Of a stretch of DNA of 51,111 nucleotides, positions 9,261 to 18,384 are shown in pieces; position 1 is the stretch's first letter; every line of letters begins with the position of its first letter. The DNA is taken from assembly GCA_902762505.1 (NCBI GenBank), contig CACWOQ010000009.1:1-51111 (forward strand). The letters are read 5' to 3'. The notes beneath the pieces are model-generated. The model had not been told where the DNA came from. It saw only the letters and a program-made list of their open reading frames with translations, and made no database searches. The translations under genes and the position numbers were made by a program. This DNA comes from an uncultured Ruminococcus sp. Lineage in GTDB: Bacteria > Bacillota > Clostridia > Oscillospirales > CAG-272.

Positions 9261-9289
9261 ATTATACCACAGGTTTTCCCGTTTGTCAA
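9261..9289 (-). promoter_or_regulatory. consensus promoter of the RM/defence operon
   Basis: Minus-strand TTGACA (9284-9289) and TATAAT (9261-9266) are separated by exactly 17 bases, a perfect housekeeping-sigma consensus. It drives fic, hsdM, the TIR gene, hsdS, the nuclease/HEPN pair and hsdR. Such a strong promoter with operator-like sequences on both sides suggests repression is normally needed. Confidence 0.85.
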
Positions 9290-9302
9290 GAATTTAATTT
9301 TA

Positions 9303-9321
9303 TCATTTTACGTCAAAATGA
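9303..9321. promoter_or_regulatory. operator-like 19-base repeat, copy 2 (upstream of -35)
   Basis: TCATTTTACGTCAAAATGA is itself an inverted repeat (TCATTTT and AAAATGA around five bases). It lies 14 bases upstream of the -35 box, and its start is 70 bases from the start of copy 1. The likely binder is the winged-helix part of the Fic protein or another operon-encoded factor. Confidence 0.55.
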
Positions 9322-9521
9322 CTAAATTGAACTGTCTGATGACAAAAATATACCGGCTTTCAAAGATATACAAAGCGGTTTTTTACAATTACAAACAATA
9401 AAAGGAAGCAAATTCTCGTATCCATATGCGGTATGACTAAACTAAAACAGGAAACTTTAAAAAAAAGAATGTATGCTTGATTTGTAACGTTGAAATCCTT
9501 ATGTTTTCTGCGGTGAGCGTC

Positions 9522-9550
9522 TTGATTTTCCGGTGTTTTTGTGATAATAT
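9522..9550 (+). promoter_or_regulatory. promoter of the GH99-like lipoprotein gene
   Basis: TTGATT (9522-9527) and TAATAT (9545-9550) are 17 bases apart, followed by a short leader and AGGAGG at 9566-9571. Confidence 0.6.
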
Positions 9551-9582
9551 GAAAATGACATAAAAAGGAGGAGCGGCGCTTT

Positions 9583-11853
9583 TTGACGCGTAAAAAACAA
9601 ATGAAGAGAGTTTTATGCTTACTGCTTGTTTCGGTCATGCTTCTGTCGTGTGCGGCGTGCACCGGCGGGACCGATCACGATACAACGGCGGAAAATACGG
9701 ATACCGAAGAAATGACATATGAAATGACCGAGGATAAGATATTTTATCCTGAAGATATAGGTTTGACGGATCTTTTGGCGGGAGACGACAGCCGCAAAAC
9801 GGTGCGGTATGATTTTGCCGGATATAAATACAGTGCCCTCCGTTCCGACACTAACCTTGTTTTTACGTCAAACAAGGATTACAAAGTCGACAAAAACGGT
9901 CTTACGATCACCGACGACGGATGGAACAGCGTCGGCTTTTCCCTTACCCTGACGGAACCGTATACCGCGGAAGCGTCGCTCATAAACCGCGGCGCGGTAA
10001 ACAACGTCCGTTCGATCATGTTCGGCGCCCGAATAACCCGTGCCGACCATCTGTACATCGACAGCGGTCTGTGGTTCACGTTCTCGGGCAGCTCCGTCTT
10101 TGCCGTTGTCAAGAACGGTTTCACGGTATTGATCGGAAGCGATTTCGGCTTTGACGCCAAAGACGGCGTCGACGTCACGCTTACCGACGACGGTGAAAGG
10201 ATCACTTGTCTCGTCAAAGACACGAAAATCGCGGAAGCCGTGATCGAAGGCGAGGCGCTCGTCCTGTACGGCGCCGACGGCGTAGAGATCGCGCGTACGC
10301 CGGATCTTGCCCGTATCGCTCATGGCGACACGATGGGCTACGTTCGCACGATGTCTCATTTTGCTGATTCATCCACGGTCTCGATGAGTCTGCAGACGGG
10401 ATCGGTCAGCCCTTACGCTCCGGAAGACGTCTTTGCCGAGCTCCGGGACGGATACTCCTATCTGCTCTGTGACAGGACCATGATACGCACACGGGATCCG
10501 ATGGAGTTTTACGATGAAAAAACGCTGGCGGACGCCGCTTCCGTCGCTGATCTGTTCGGATTTGACTGCGTTTTCTCCGATGACGGCTCAAGGGCCACGC
10601 TGAGCCGCGACGACGCGTCTCTTGCGTACAGAGCGGGCGCCGAATATGTCGAGCTCAACGGTACCCTATATCCCTGTCCCATGCCGATACAACGCGGCGG
10701 ATCGCTGCTCATAGCCGCCGATCATCTGGCTCGCTGGCTCGGTTATACCGTGACACGTGACGGTGATTCGGTTTATATGACCGCGTCGGAGGAGGCGTTT
10801 TCCGAAGAAAGGAAGAATGAAATGGACGAACTGTACAAGCTTTACAACGAAGTGATCTTTGATCACGGAGACGTCGAGATCGAAAAGACCGGCGTCGGCA
10901 AGTATCAGCCCACTCCTTATGAAGACCGCCTCGTCGGTCTCGCCTACTCGACGTGGCTCTGCCCGAAGATCATCACCTGGGGCAAAAACACCTGGGATAC
11001 TCCGCTTTACGGCAATTATTTCTCCGACGACCGCGATATGATCGCAAAGCACGCCGAGCTTCTGCGCGACGCCGGAGTGGATTTCATTTTCGTCGACTGG
11101 ACAAACAATACGACATACGACCCCGCAACGATGCGCGAGCAGCTTTCGGATTTCCGTATGATCGAGGAGGCGACCGATCTGCTGTTCGAGATCTGGTCGG
11201 GTATCGAAGGCGCGCCGAAGATATGTATTTTCGCCGGTCCCGGTCATTCCGGTGAGCAGAACGTCAAAAACGGCAAACATCAGAAAAAGGTCGATCAGAT
11301 ATATTCCTCTTACGTTGAGAAATATCCGGATATGTATTTCAACTATGAAGGCAAACCTCTTCTGATGTGCTACGGCGCAACGCCGAATCAGTACGGTCAG
11401 AAGCCTTCGTGGAAGGACGATCGCTTCACGATCCGCTGGGTCACCGGTTACGTCGGACAGCAGGACGGACTGTACAGCTCAAAAACAAAGGCTTCACGCA
11501 ACAACTGGTGGAGCTGGGAGGAGCGCGGTCTTCAGACGTACTCCGTTCTTGACGGCAGGGTCGAGTGCGTAACGTGTACCGCGTCGAGCCGTTCACAGGG
11601 AAAAGAAGGCGACAGCGGCTACATACCGGCGTACGAAAGATCAAACGGTCTGACGCTCAAAAAGCAGTTCCAGCGCGCCAACGATCTCGGAGCGGGTATG
11701 GTGATCCTTGTGTCCTGGAACGAGTGGACCAAGGGCGAACAGCCGTCCCCCGAGATATCGAAAGACCTTGAGCCGTCTGTCATACACGGCACTTTCTACT
11801 ATGACCTTTTGTGCGAGCAGATCAAAAAATTCAAAGGCAAGCTCGGTCAATAA
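9583..11853 (+). CDS. Lipoprotein with stalk domain and GH71/GH99-like catalytic domain
   Basis: Predicted cell-surface glycan hydrolase. A lipoprotein signal peptide (basic start, hydrophobic core, then S-C-A-A-C) is followed by an acidic Thr/Glu linker and a beta-rich region. A copper-amine-oxidase-N-like stalk domain occupies about 310-410. A TIM-barrel domain (about 445-750) resembles GH71/GH99-like proteins, with D-F-I-F-V-D-W in the middle and S-W-N-E-W-T-K-G-E near the end. Substrate is unknown; family members act on mannans or alpha-glucans. A TTG start at 9583 is chosen because AGGAGG ends 11 bases upstream, while the ATG at 9601 is too far from it. It is monocistronic. Confidence 0.75.
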   Translation: MTRKKQMKRVLCLLLVSVMLLSCAACTGGTDHDTTAENTDTEEMTYEMTEDKIFYPEDIGLTDLLAGDDSRKTVRYDFAGYKYSALRSDTNLVFTSNKDYKVDKNGLTITDDGWNSVGFSLTLTEPYTAEASLINRGAVNNVRSIMFGARITRADHLYIDSGLWFTFSGSSVFAVVKNGFTVLIGSDFGFDAKDGVDVTLTDDGERITCLVKDTKIAEAVIEGEALVLYGADGVEIARTPDLARIAHGDTMGYVRTMSHFADSSTVSMSLQTGSVSPYAPEDVFAELRDGYSYLLCDRTMIRTRDPMEFYDEKTLADAASVADLFGFDCVFSDDGSRATLSRDDASLAYRAGAEYVELNGTLYPCPMPIQRGGSLLIAADHLARWLGYTVTRDGDSVYMTASEEAFSEERKNEMDELYKLYNEVIFDHGDVEIEKTGVGKYQPTPYEDRLVGLAYSTWLCPKIITWGKNTWDTPLYGNYFSDDRDMIAKHAELLRDAGVDFIFVDWTNNTTYDPATMREQLSDFRMIEEATDLLFEIWSGIEGAPKICIFAGPGHSGEQNVKNGKHQKKVDQIYSSYVEKYPDMYFNYEGKPLLMCYGATPNQYGQKPSWKDDRFTIRWVTGYVGQQDGLYSSKTKASRNNWWSWEERGLQTYSVLDGRVECVTCTASSRSQGKEGDSGYIPAYERSNGLTLKKQFQRANDLGAGMVILVSWNEWTKGEQPSPEISKDLEPSVIHGTFYYDLLCEQIKKFKGKLGQ

Positions 11854-12070
11854 CGGCGCTGTCATTAACCGGAAGAAACGACCGGATCTCTTTAACGTGT
11901 ATTCACTTCTTATGCGGGCATTTATATCCGGCGCTTCGGAGAAGACGCAAACACCCATAATACCCGGCATACGATCATTTCCGCGAACGTATTTGACAAA
12001 CAGCGAACGGCCTTAAAAGATCGGCTTTTTGCCAAATCCGATCTAAAACGGCTGCACAACACAAAAATAC

Positions 12071-12112
12071 GCCGGTATCGGGATTTGATAGCCCGATACC
12101 GACGCTTTTTTA
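12071..12112. terminator. rho-independent terminator, copy A of a hairpin pair
   Basis: A perfect 10-base stem CGGTATCGGG/CCCGATACCG with a 9-base loop is followed by GACGCTTTTTT. An A-rich stretch on the left could let it work weakly on the other strand. It ends transcription from the GH99-like gene. Confidence 0.75.
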
Positions 12113-12226
12113 TTCTGCCGCCACCTTTTCCATGGCGAGATTGGGGATACATTCATACAAATAAGATAAGCCAAATAAACAGCAAATGTGGTGTTATAAT
12201 AACTGATTCAATAAACACCAAAATAC

Positions 12227-12450
12227 ATGTCACAAACCTTACATGGAATGCTCTGCGCACAGCTGCGTGCTTTGTCGGAAGCCTTGCTCGTGCTTTTTTC
12301 TAACAACTACAAAAGCACGGTCCCAAAGAGGATGATATCGACAAGCAGCTCCGCCGCGAGATATGGGCCGTCAAAAACGGGCAGAATCGGGTGGTTTTGC
12401 GCATGAACATTGGTTCGATTACGGTAAAATTCGATTTTTCAAGCCTGTAA
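12227..12450 (+). pseudogene. frameshifted remnant of an unidentified coding sequence
   Basis: One frame from ATG 12227 reads about 33 plausible residues (…LRALSEALLVLF…). A second frame, shifted by one base near 12315-12330, continues as K-E-D-D-I-D-K-Q-L-R-R-E-I-W-A-V-K and ends at the TAA at 12448-12450. The two halves together look like the C-terminal part of one soluble protein disrupted by a one-base indel. I do not recognise the family. It sits between two similar terminator hairpins in a 690-base gap. Chance ORF-like composition cannot be excluded. Confidence 0.35.
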
Positions 12451-12470
12451 TCGATATCTGCGTCCAAAAC

Positions 12471-12513
12471 GCCGGTATCGGGCGTATGAAAGCCCGGTAC
12501 CGGCGTTTTTTTT
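12471..12513. terminator. rho-independent terminator, copy B of a hairpin pair
   Basis: A 13-base stem (12471-12483 with 12492-12504, one G-T wobble), an 8-base loop and then GTTTTTTTT on the plus strand. The stem shares GCCGGTATCGGG with copy A. It separates the plus-strand region from the minus-strand macrodomain gene; on the minus strand a shorter GTTTT tract follows. Confidence 0.75.
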
Positions 12514-12542
12514 ACGAAGATGATGACAGTGTATTCGGGTGA

Positions 12543-13964
12543 TCACGCGTTGCCGTTATGCATCTGATCGATGGCGTCCAGATATATCCGTTTCATTTCG
12601 TCGTCAAAGCAGCTCATGATGACCGTCATTCCGTAATCCGCGTTATCCGACAGCCACCTCGACACCGCAGCAAGCGCGATCCGTGCGGCTTCGTGTTTCG
12701 GATAACCGTAGACGCCCGTTGATATCGCGGGGAAAGCGATCGTACGGACGCCGTGCTTTGCGGCGAGCTCGAGCGTATTGTAATAACAGTTTTCGAGCAG
12801 TCTGCGGCAGTTTTCGTCTCCGCGTCTGTAAACGGGTCCCACCGTATGGATGACGTATTTTGCCGGCAGTCCGTATCCGCCGGTCAGCTTTGCTTCGCCC
12901 GTACCGCATCCGTTGAGCCTTCTGCATTCTTCAAGCAGCCCGGGGCCCGCCGCACGGTGGATCGCGCCGTCAACGCCGCCACCGCCGAGAAGCGAGTGAT
13001 TTGCGGCGTTCACTACGGCGTCGACCTTTAGTTTCGTGATGTCGCCGACGTTTAAAACGATCCGGTTCTTCGGTTTTACCGTCTTCTCTGATTCGGTTTG
13101 ACCCGCACCGCTTTCCGACGTATTTGCCTGCGCGGTCCCGTCCGGGCGTGAGGTCTCGCTTTCGGGGATCCTTTTGCGCGCGATATCGAATCTTTCAAGT
13201 ACCGATCTCATTTCACGCGTGATCCGGTTTTTACACTCTGCTTCAAGCTTCTCCGGAACGCCGTAATACGCCTCCGCGATGCTTCCGGCGATACAGGCAA
13301 GCGTGTCACAGTCGCCTCCGAGAGAAACGGCGGTCCTTATAACGTCCTCAAAGCTTTCGCCTTCAAGGAAAGCCGTTATCGCCTCCGGGACCGTTCTCTG
13401 ACACGATTCGTCATGGTGATAAGACGGACGGATCTCATCGCAGGTGCGCGAAAGATCGTAGTTGAATTTCTTTGTGATATACTCCCTGATCTCATCCTTC
13501 GTGTGTCCGGTCCTTGCGAGGAATATCGCGCCCGCAGTCGCCTCGGCGCCTTTGACGCCCTCCTTGTGGTTATGCGTGACCGAGGCGGTGATCGCCGCGA
13601 TACGCCTTGTTTCCTCTAACGTGTCATAAAGCCAGCCGGCTGACGAGACGCGCATCGCCGAGCCGTTGCCGAAGCTTCCGTAAGGCTCAGGATCAGGCGA
13701 ACGCAGCCATATCCTGAATCTTCTTCCGTATCCGGCGTCCGGATAACGCAGTCCCCATTTACGCATCGAACGGACAAGCTCAGCCGCGATAACGCCGTCG
13801 CTCTTTCCTATCCCGTTCATAAGCGCCTCAGCAACAGCCACGGTCATCACGCTGTCGTCCGTAAAATGTGACGATCCGCCGATGAGCGGAAAATCCTTTG
13901 TTTTATCGCCTTTGTCAAATTCATAGGGCGAGCCTATAATATCTCCGAGTATCGCTCCGTACAT
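12543..13964 (-). CDS. ADP-ribosylglycohydrolase-macrodomain fusion protein
   Basis: Bifunctional ADP-ribose-removing enzyme. Residues 1-265 form an ADP-ribosylhydrolase (DraG/ARH) fold, with metal-binding T-D-D (about 35-37) and G-G-D-C-D-T (about 215-221) motifs intact. A low-complexity linker leads to a MacroD/YmdB-like macrodomain (about 300-473), with [16 protein letters not shown], a G-G-G-G-V-D loop and I-S-T-G-V-Y-G. It would hydrolyse ADP-ribose from arginine or other residues with one domain and bind or cleave ADP-ribosyl esters or O-acetyl-ADP-ribose with the other. ATG 13964 has AAGGAG nine bases upstream; an in-frame TTG at 14006 is less likely. It lies 84 bases downstream of a second macrodomain gene, probably one operon. 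Confidence 0.9.
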   Translation of the reverse strand: MYGAILGDIIGSPYEFDKGDKTKDFPLIGGSSHFTDDSVMTVAVAEALMNGIGKSDGVIAAELVRSMRKWGLRYPDAGYGRRFRIWLRSPDPEPYGSFGNGSAMRVSSAGWLYDTLEETRRIAAITASVTHNHKEGVKGAEATAGAIFLARTGHTKDEIREYITKKFNYDLSRTCDEIRPSYHHDESCQRTVPEAITAFLEGESFEDVIRTAVSLGGDCDTLACIAGSIAEAYYGVPEKLEAECKNRITREMRSVLERFDIARKRIPESETSRPDGTAQANTSESGAGQTESEKTVKPKNRIVLNVGDITKLKVDAVVNAANHSLLGGGGVDGAIHRAAGPGLLEECRRLNGCGTGEAKLTGGYGLPAKYVIHTVGPVYRRGDENCRRLLENCYYNTLELAAKHGVRTIAFPAISTGVYGYPKHEAARIALAAVSRWLSDNADYGMTVIMSCFDDEMKRIYLDAIDQMHNGNA

Positions 13965-14048
13965 TTTCTGTTTCTCCTTTTCTGTTCTGACGGTATTATA
14001 CCGCAAACCGAAATGGAAATGGTCGTTTATCGAACGACAAACGACATT

Positions 14049-15080
14049 TTATTCCTCGGTTGAGAGCTGAGGCTGACCGTATCTGAAAAGAGCTCCGTTT
14101 ATATCGAATATATTGTAGTTCTTTACCGTGACAAAATACGATATGATAAGATCGAAGGTATTGCTCGACGTAAAGGCGATCCCCGCCGTCGCGAGCAGGT
14201 CCTTCAATGCCGGAAGATCGAGCTCAAGAGCTATCGCAAACGCAACGGCTGTCGTTTTTTTCGGCTTATAGTTCTTTTTGCATCGGATGCTCGAAAAGAC
14301 CTTGCGGTCGACGTTCGCTTTTTTGTAAACCGTCACGTCGTCCATACCGCTTTCGTCTATAAGCTTGAAAAGCCTCTCGGCGAACGATTCTCCCTTGAGA
14401 CCGACGGTCTCTTCAAGCGTTTTTCCGCTCAGGTCCGGTATTCCGTTATCGGAAAGCTCTTTTTTTCGTATTTTTTCTATTCTCCGCGCCTCTTCCGCGG
14501 CGGTCATGCGGCGGAAATGATCCTCGCCGTATTCTTCGTGAAAAGCGACGTCGGCTCCGTGATCGTCGATATACTGCTCTATGCCGTTTACAAGCGACGA
14601 AGAAAGCGCGTAAGAGCTTCTGTCAAACACGACCACGGTAATTTTCATATCATGGGTAAGCAGGAATTTGCCTATGCAGGACATGGCGATATCAAGCGCA
14701 AGCTCCTTCGGAAATCCGTAAACGCCGGTCGCAATCAAGGGGAACGCCGCGCTTTTGCATCCGAGCTTCTCCGAAAGCGAAAGAGAATTTTCATAGCAGG
14801 AGCGCAGAATGCTCTCCTCGCCGTATCCGCCGCCTCTCCACACGGGCCCGACCGTGTGGATTATGTAATCGGCGTCAAGCCCGAACGCCGGCGTGTACGC
14901 CGCTTCTCCGGGCTCTATCCTGCCGATCTTCTTTCGCGCCTCCAGAAGCAGGTCTTCGCCCGCCGCTTTGTATATCGCGCCGTCGGTACCGCTTCCCGTC
15001 ACCGGCTCCGGATTCGCCGTGTTCACGATCGCGTCAGCCCTGACCTTCGTGATATCGTTCCGTATTATCTTAAATGACAT
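14049..15080 (-). CDS. Macrodomain protein with C-terminal HTH-like helical domain
   Basis: Residues 1-165 are a macrodomain with N-D-I-T-K-V-R-A-D-A-I-V-N-T-A-N, G-S-G-T-D-G and T-G-V-Y-G-F motifs, binding ADP-ribose or a derivative. The second half (about 235-343) is an all-helical region resembling XRE-like DNA-binding domains that follow macrodomains in other Firmicutes proteins (Y-K-K-A-N-V-D-R-K-x-F-S, then A-I-A-L-E-L). This suggests an ADP-ribose-responsive regulator or a macrodomain enzyme tethered to a partner. It is first in a two-gene unit with the ARH-macrodomain fusion. Its own promoter is at 15214-15242. Confidence 0.87.
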   Translation of the reverse strand: MSFKIIRNDITKVRADAIVNTANPEPVTGSGTDGAIYKAAGEDLLLEARKKIGRIEPGEAAYTPAFGLDADYIIHTVGPVWRGGGYGEESILRSCYENSLSLSEKLGCKSAAFPLIATGVYGFPKELALDIAMSCIGKFLLTHDMKITVVVFDRSSYALSSSLVNGIEQYIDDHGADVAFHEEYGEDHFRRMTAAEEARRIEKIRKKELSDNGIPDLSGKTLEETVGLKGESFAERLFKLIDESGMDDVTVYKKANVDRKVFSSIRCKKNYKPKKTTAVAFAIALELDLPALKDLLATAGIAFTSSNTFDLIISYFVTVKNYNIFDINGALFRYGQPQLSTEE

Positions 15081-15213
15081 ATCCAGCCCTTTTCTTTACA
15101 GCATCACCGTTTTTCATAAACACGTCAGACGGATCCTCCTCCACCGGACGCGCTGCGGTATTTCCGGACCCCACGCAAAACATGCGCCGCATCCGTACCC
15201 GCGTCCGACTGTA

Positions 15214-15242
15214 ATCATAGCACAAATATATAAACAAGTCAA
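15214..15242 (-). promoter_or_regulatory. promoter of the macrodomain operon
   Basis: Minus-strand TTGACT (15237-15242) and TATGAT (15214-15219) with 17-base spacing, between the macrodomain gene and the end of the MATE gene. Confidence 0.7.
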
Positions 15243-15252
15243 GCCCGATATT

Positions 15253-16653
15253 TCACGTTCTGCTTTGTGCGGACAGTTGTCTGTACGTTGCCGTGATTAT
15301 GACAGCGCTGATGACGGCGGTCAGAAGGTCTGACGCGGGCATTGAATAAAGCACGCCGTCAAGTCCGAAGAAGAGGGGGAGCAGGAGCGCGAAGCCGACG
15401 CCGAAAACGATCTCACGGGTCATTGACAGCAATGTCGACGACACCGCTTTTCCCATAGCCTGAAGGAAAATGAACGTCGCTTTATTGACGCAGGCGAAGA
15501 CCGTCATACACAGATAGATGCGGAAAGCTTTCACGGCGAATTCGGTGTAATATACGCTTTCGTTCGCGGCGCCGAAGACGTTTATCAGCGCGTTCGGGAA
15601 CAGTTCCGCTATGACAAGCGCGACTGCTCCGACCGCCGCTTCACATATAAGAAGCAGCGTGAAGAGTTTTTTCACGCGATCCGGGCGTTTCGCGCCCATA
15701 TTGAAGCCGACGATCGGGATGCATCCCGCCGCCATACCTACAACGACGGAAATAACGATCTGAAAGAATTTCATCACGATCCCTACGACCGCCATCGGGA
15801 TCTGAGCGTACTGCTCCAGCCCGAATACCGGGTCGAGCGCACCGTATTTGCGCACCATATTATTTATTGCCGCCATCGCCGCGACGAGTGAAATCTGCGA
15901 CAGGAAGCTGCATAGTCCGAGCGAAACGATCCTGCCGATCACTTTGCCTTTGAGCTTGAACGAGCCGCGGTCGAGCTTAACGCTTTTGAGATGGCAAACG
16001 TACCAAACGGCAAGGATCGCCGTTACGATCTGTCCGATCACGGTCGCAGCGGCGGCGCCGGTCATCCCCCATTTGAAAGCGAAGATGAATACCGGATCGA
16101 GGATGATATTAAGCGCCGCGCCGGATAGAGTTGATATCATCGCAAATCGAGGGCTGCCGTCCGCGCGGATGACCGGGTTCATCGCCTGCCCGAACATATA
16201 AAACGGTATCCCGAGCGTGATCCAGAAGAAATACTCTTTTGATCTTTCAAACGTTTCCGCGTTCACGCGTCCGCCGAACAGCGTGATCAGTCCTTCGCTG
16301 AAAATAAGATAGACCGCGGTGATGACCGCGCTTGAAATGACGGTCATAAGGATCACGCTGCCGAAGGATCGGCGTGCCTTATCAGGTCTTCCCTCCCCGA
16401 GCAGTCCGCTTACAGCCGCACAGCATCCGTCGCCGATGCATACCGCGACGGCGAGGGCTATCACCGTCAGCGGGAAGACGACGGTATTCGCCGCGTTTCC
16501 GTTTGAGCCGAGATAACCGGCGTTTGCAATGAAGATCTGGTCGACGATATTATAAAGTGCGCCGACGAGCAGCGAAATGATGCACGGAACAGAGTATTTG
16601 CGCATGAGTTTGCCGGGCTTTTCCACGGCGAGATAATTCTGTGTTACTTCCAT
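15253..16653 (-). CDS. MATE-family multidrug/cation antiporter
   Basis: A 466-residue inner-membrane protein with about 12 hydrophobic helices and the two-fold MatE repeat, closest in pattern to the MepA/NorM-like Firmicutes branch. Such proteins export cationic drugs using Na+ or H+ gradients. It starts with M-E-V-T-Q-N and a cytoplasmic segment before the first helix at about residue 20. CGGAGG precedes the ATG. A consensus promoter and a complete terminator hairpin lie between the promoter and this start, so expression is probably controlled by attenuation. It is monocistronic, ending close to the macrodomain promoter. Confidence 0.92.
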   Translation of the reverse strand: MEVTQNYLAVEKPGKLMRKYSVPCIISLLVGALYNIVDQIFIANAGYLGSNGNAANTVVFPLTVIALAVAVCIGDGCCAAVSGLLGEGRPDKARRSFGSVILMTVISSAVITAVYLIFSEGLITLFGGRVNAETFERSKEYFFWITLGIPFYMFGQAMNPVIRADGSPRFAMISTLSGAALNIILDPVFIFAFKWGMTGAAAATVIGQIVTAILAVWYVCHLKSVKLDRGSFKLKGKVIGRIVSLGLCSFLSQISLVAAMAAINNMVRKYGALDPVFGLEQYAQIPMAVVGIVMKFFQIVISVVVGMAAGCIPIVGFNMGAKRPDRVKKLFTLLLICEAAVGAVALVIAELFPNALINVFGAANESVYYTEFAVKAFRIYLCMTVFACVNKATFIFLQAMGKAVSSTLLSMTREIVFGVGFALLLPLFFGLDGVLYSMPASDLLTAVISAVIITATYRQLSAQSRT

Positions 16654-16670
16654 ATGAACCTCCGAAAAGC

Positions 16671-16709
16671 AAAAAAATAATGCGCAAGCCCGGTTCGGAC
16701 TTACGCATT
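16671..16709 (-). terminator. terminator/attenuator in the MATE leader
   Basis: On the minus strand a 14-base stem (16696-16709 with 16679-16692, two G-T wobbles, 3-base loop) is followed by ATTTTTTT. It begins only about 13 bases after the expected transcript start and lies just upstream of the MATE ribosome binding site. A short ATG-started reading frame begins inside its 5' arm (ATG at 16708-16706), so translation could prevent hairpin formation. It may also stop read-through from the upstream operon. Confidence 0.75.
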
Positions 16710-16728
16710 TATGCCGCTCAACACACGT

Positions 16729-16757
16729 ATTATAGCACGTTTGGCGGAAAATGTCAA
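16729..16757 (-). promoter_or_regulatory. perfect consensus promoter upstream of the MATE attenuator
   Basis: Minus-strand TTGACA (16752-16757) and TATAAT (16729-16734) with 17-base spacing. A 7-base inverted repeat, GTAATTT/AAATTAC (16761-16779), lies directly upstream of the -35 box and may be a regulator site. Confidence 0.8.
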
Positions 16758-16855
16758 ATGGTAATTTTGACGAAATTACGCTTCAAGATCCGGTGAGGAA
16801 GTGAACGAAATGCACTCCTCCGGTTTTCGGATGAAGACGGCAGCGTTTATCTTTT

Positions 16856-18355
16856 TTATTTTGACGTCGAATCCTTATACGCATCTATGTATTTCTTTAT
16901 CGCCTTTTCGGCGGATCTCGTAACTCTCTTCACAAAATTGGCGTAAGATCCCGTTCCCTTCTTTATCTGTCCGGAAATCTGCTCGTCAAGGCTTCCCCAT
17001 TTTGCGAAATATCCGAGGTCCCATATCCTGTTCCTGAACGCGATGTCCATCATCTCGTACGAATCGGGATCGCGCTGGGACTTGTTGAGCAGCGTCACGT
17101 CGTAGTACGCGGGCGTCAAGGTATTGTGCGACTCGTAAGCCATCGTTTCAAGGGCGTAGCCTATGAAATCAGCTCTGTCCTTTGCGAGCACGGGTATCAT
17201 ATACATCGAAACTCCGTGGTACACGTATGAGTAATAATCCTTCTGGTTTTCGTCGTATTTGGGGTTCGGCAGAACGCCGAAGTCGCTCTTCATCTCACGC
17301 AGTCCCGGGATATTGCCGGCGTTGGTGAAATAGAACAGCGCTCTGTCGTCCATGAACGCGGCGGTGCTGGCGAATATGCCGTGCTGATCCGCGTACGGCA
17401 GATAATCGTGCGCGTCTATCGCGAGATTATCCGTAAGCGTCTGTTTATATATCTTGTCTATGACAGCGACGTTCCTCTCGTCGCCGACGCACAGGACGGG
17501 AAGATCGTTTTCATCCTTCTGTGAGATCCTGCCGCCCTGACCGTAGAACAGCGCGAGATATATCTCATACTGTATCGCGAGCGGGAAGAAGTCCTCGACG
17601 CCGACTTTGGAATCGCCGTCGTCACGGTATCCGATCTCCTTGGATATCGAATACATCTTGTCCATCGTCCACGTTCCGTTACGTACCGCGGCATAAAGGT
17701 CCTCAACGTCGTGATCCGCCGCCACCTTTTTATTGAACATGCACAGAAACGTTCCGGAATTGGCTTTCGTGGATATATCGCCCGTCACGTAAAACAGCTT
17801 GCCGTCGATCGATAAGCCCTCGAAAAGGCCCTGATCCCAGTAACGTTTGCCGAGATTCAGGTTCGGGACGGTCGTCAGATCGAGGAATATGTTTGAGGAC
17901 GCCGCCGGGCACGCCTCATACGCGCAGTAAACCACGACGTCGTAATCCTTTATACCGGCTTTATACGCGTCCTTTATATCCTTGTTAACGTTCGCACTGC
18001 CGATAAAATCGATACCGTATCCGTATTTTTCTGACAACGCGAGATTACGCTGATAGATCGCGGAGTCCACGGGTTCGGACGAATCCTCCTCCCTGTATAT
18101 ATCGTCCGCCGGCCAGAAGCCGGTGTTCGCAAGGATCCGCAGCGTCTCTCCCTTGAACCCGTTTTTCTTCGCTTCGACCTCTTCGTCTATCGTAAAGCCG
18201 GGGTCGTCTTCATCGACTGGCTCCGTCTCCGTCGCCGCGTCCGTCGTCTGATCCTGTTTACTGATGTCCCCGCCTTCGCCGCCGTTCGTTTGGCATCCGG
18301 CGAGAAGAACGGCCGCAAGCGTCACGCACAATATCTTCGTTATGAGCTTTTTCAT
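16856..18355 (-). CDS. Extracellular solute-binding lipoprotein (ABC sugar type)
   Basis: A 499-residue lipoprotein: signal peptide with lipobox L-A-G-C, then an acidic linker and a periplasmic-binding-protein fold beginning G-E-T-L-R-I-L-A-N. The layout (Y-D-V-V-V-Y, N-K-K-V-A at mid-protein, Y-G-V-S-M-Y-M-I-P near the end) resembles family 1 carbohydrate-binding proteins. It is the last gene of the AraC/isomerase/GH51 operon, 29 bases after GH51, with GGAG six bases before the ATG. No permease or ATPase genes are nearby, so it must share a transporter encoded elsewhere or act as a binding or sensing protein. Confidence 0.82.
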   Translation of the reverse strand: MKKLITKILCVTLAAVLLAGCQTNGGEGGDISKQDQTTDAATETEPVDEDDPGFTIDEEVEAKKNGFKGETLRILANTGFWPADDIYREEDSSEPVDSAIYQRNLALSEKYGYGIDFIGSANVNKDIKDAYKAGIKDYDVVVYCAYEACPAASSNIFLDLTTVPNLNLGKRYWDQGLFEGLSIDGKLFYVTGDISTKANSGTFLCMFNKKVAADHDVEDLYAAVRNGTWTMDKMYSISKEIGYRDDGDSKVGVEDFFPLAIQYEIYLALFYGQGGRISQKDENDLPVLCVGDERNVAVIDKIYKQTLTDNLAIDAHDYLPYADQHGIFASTAAFMDDRALFYFTNAGNIPGLREMKSDFGVLPNPKYDENQKDYYSYVYHGVSMYMIPVLAKDRADFIGYALETMAYESHNTLTPAYYDVTLLNKSQRDPDSYEMMDIAFRNRIWDLGYFAKWGSLDEQISGQIKKGTGSYANFVKRVTRSAEKAIKKYIDAYKDSTSK

Positions 18356-18384
18356 TTTTTTCTCCTGTTACCGTTTCGCCGCCG

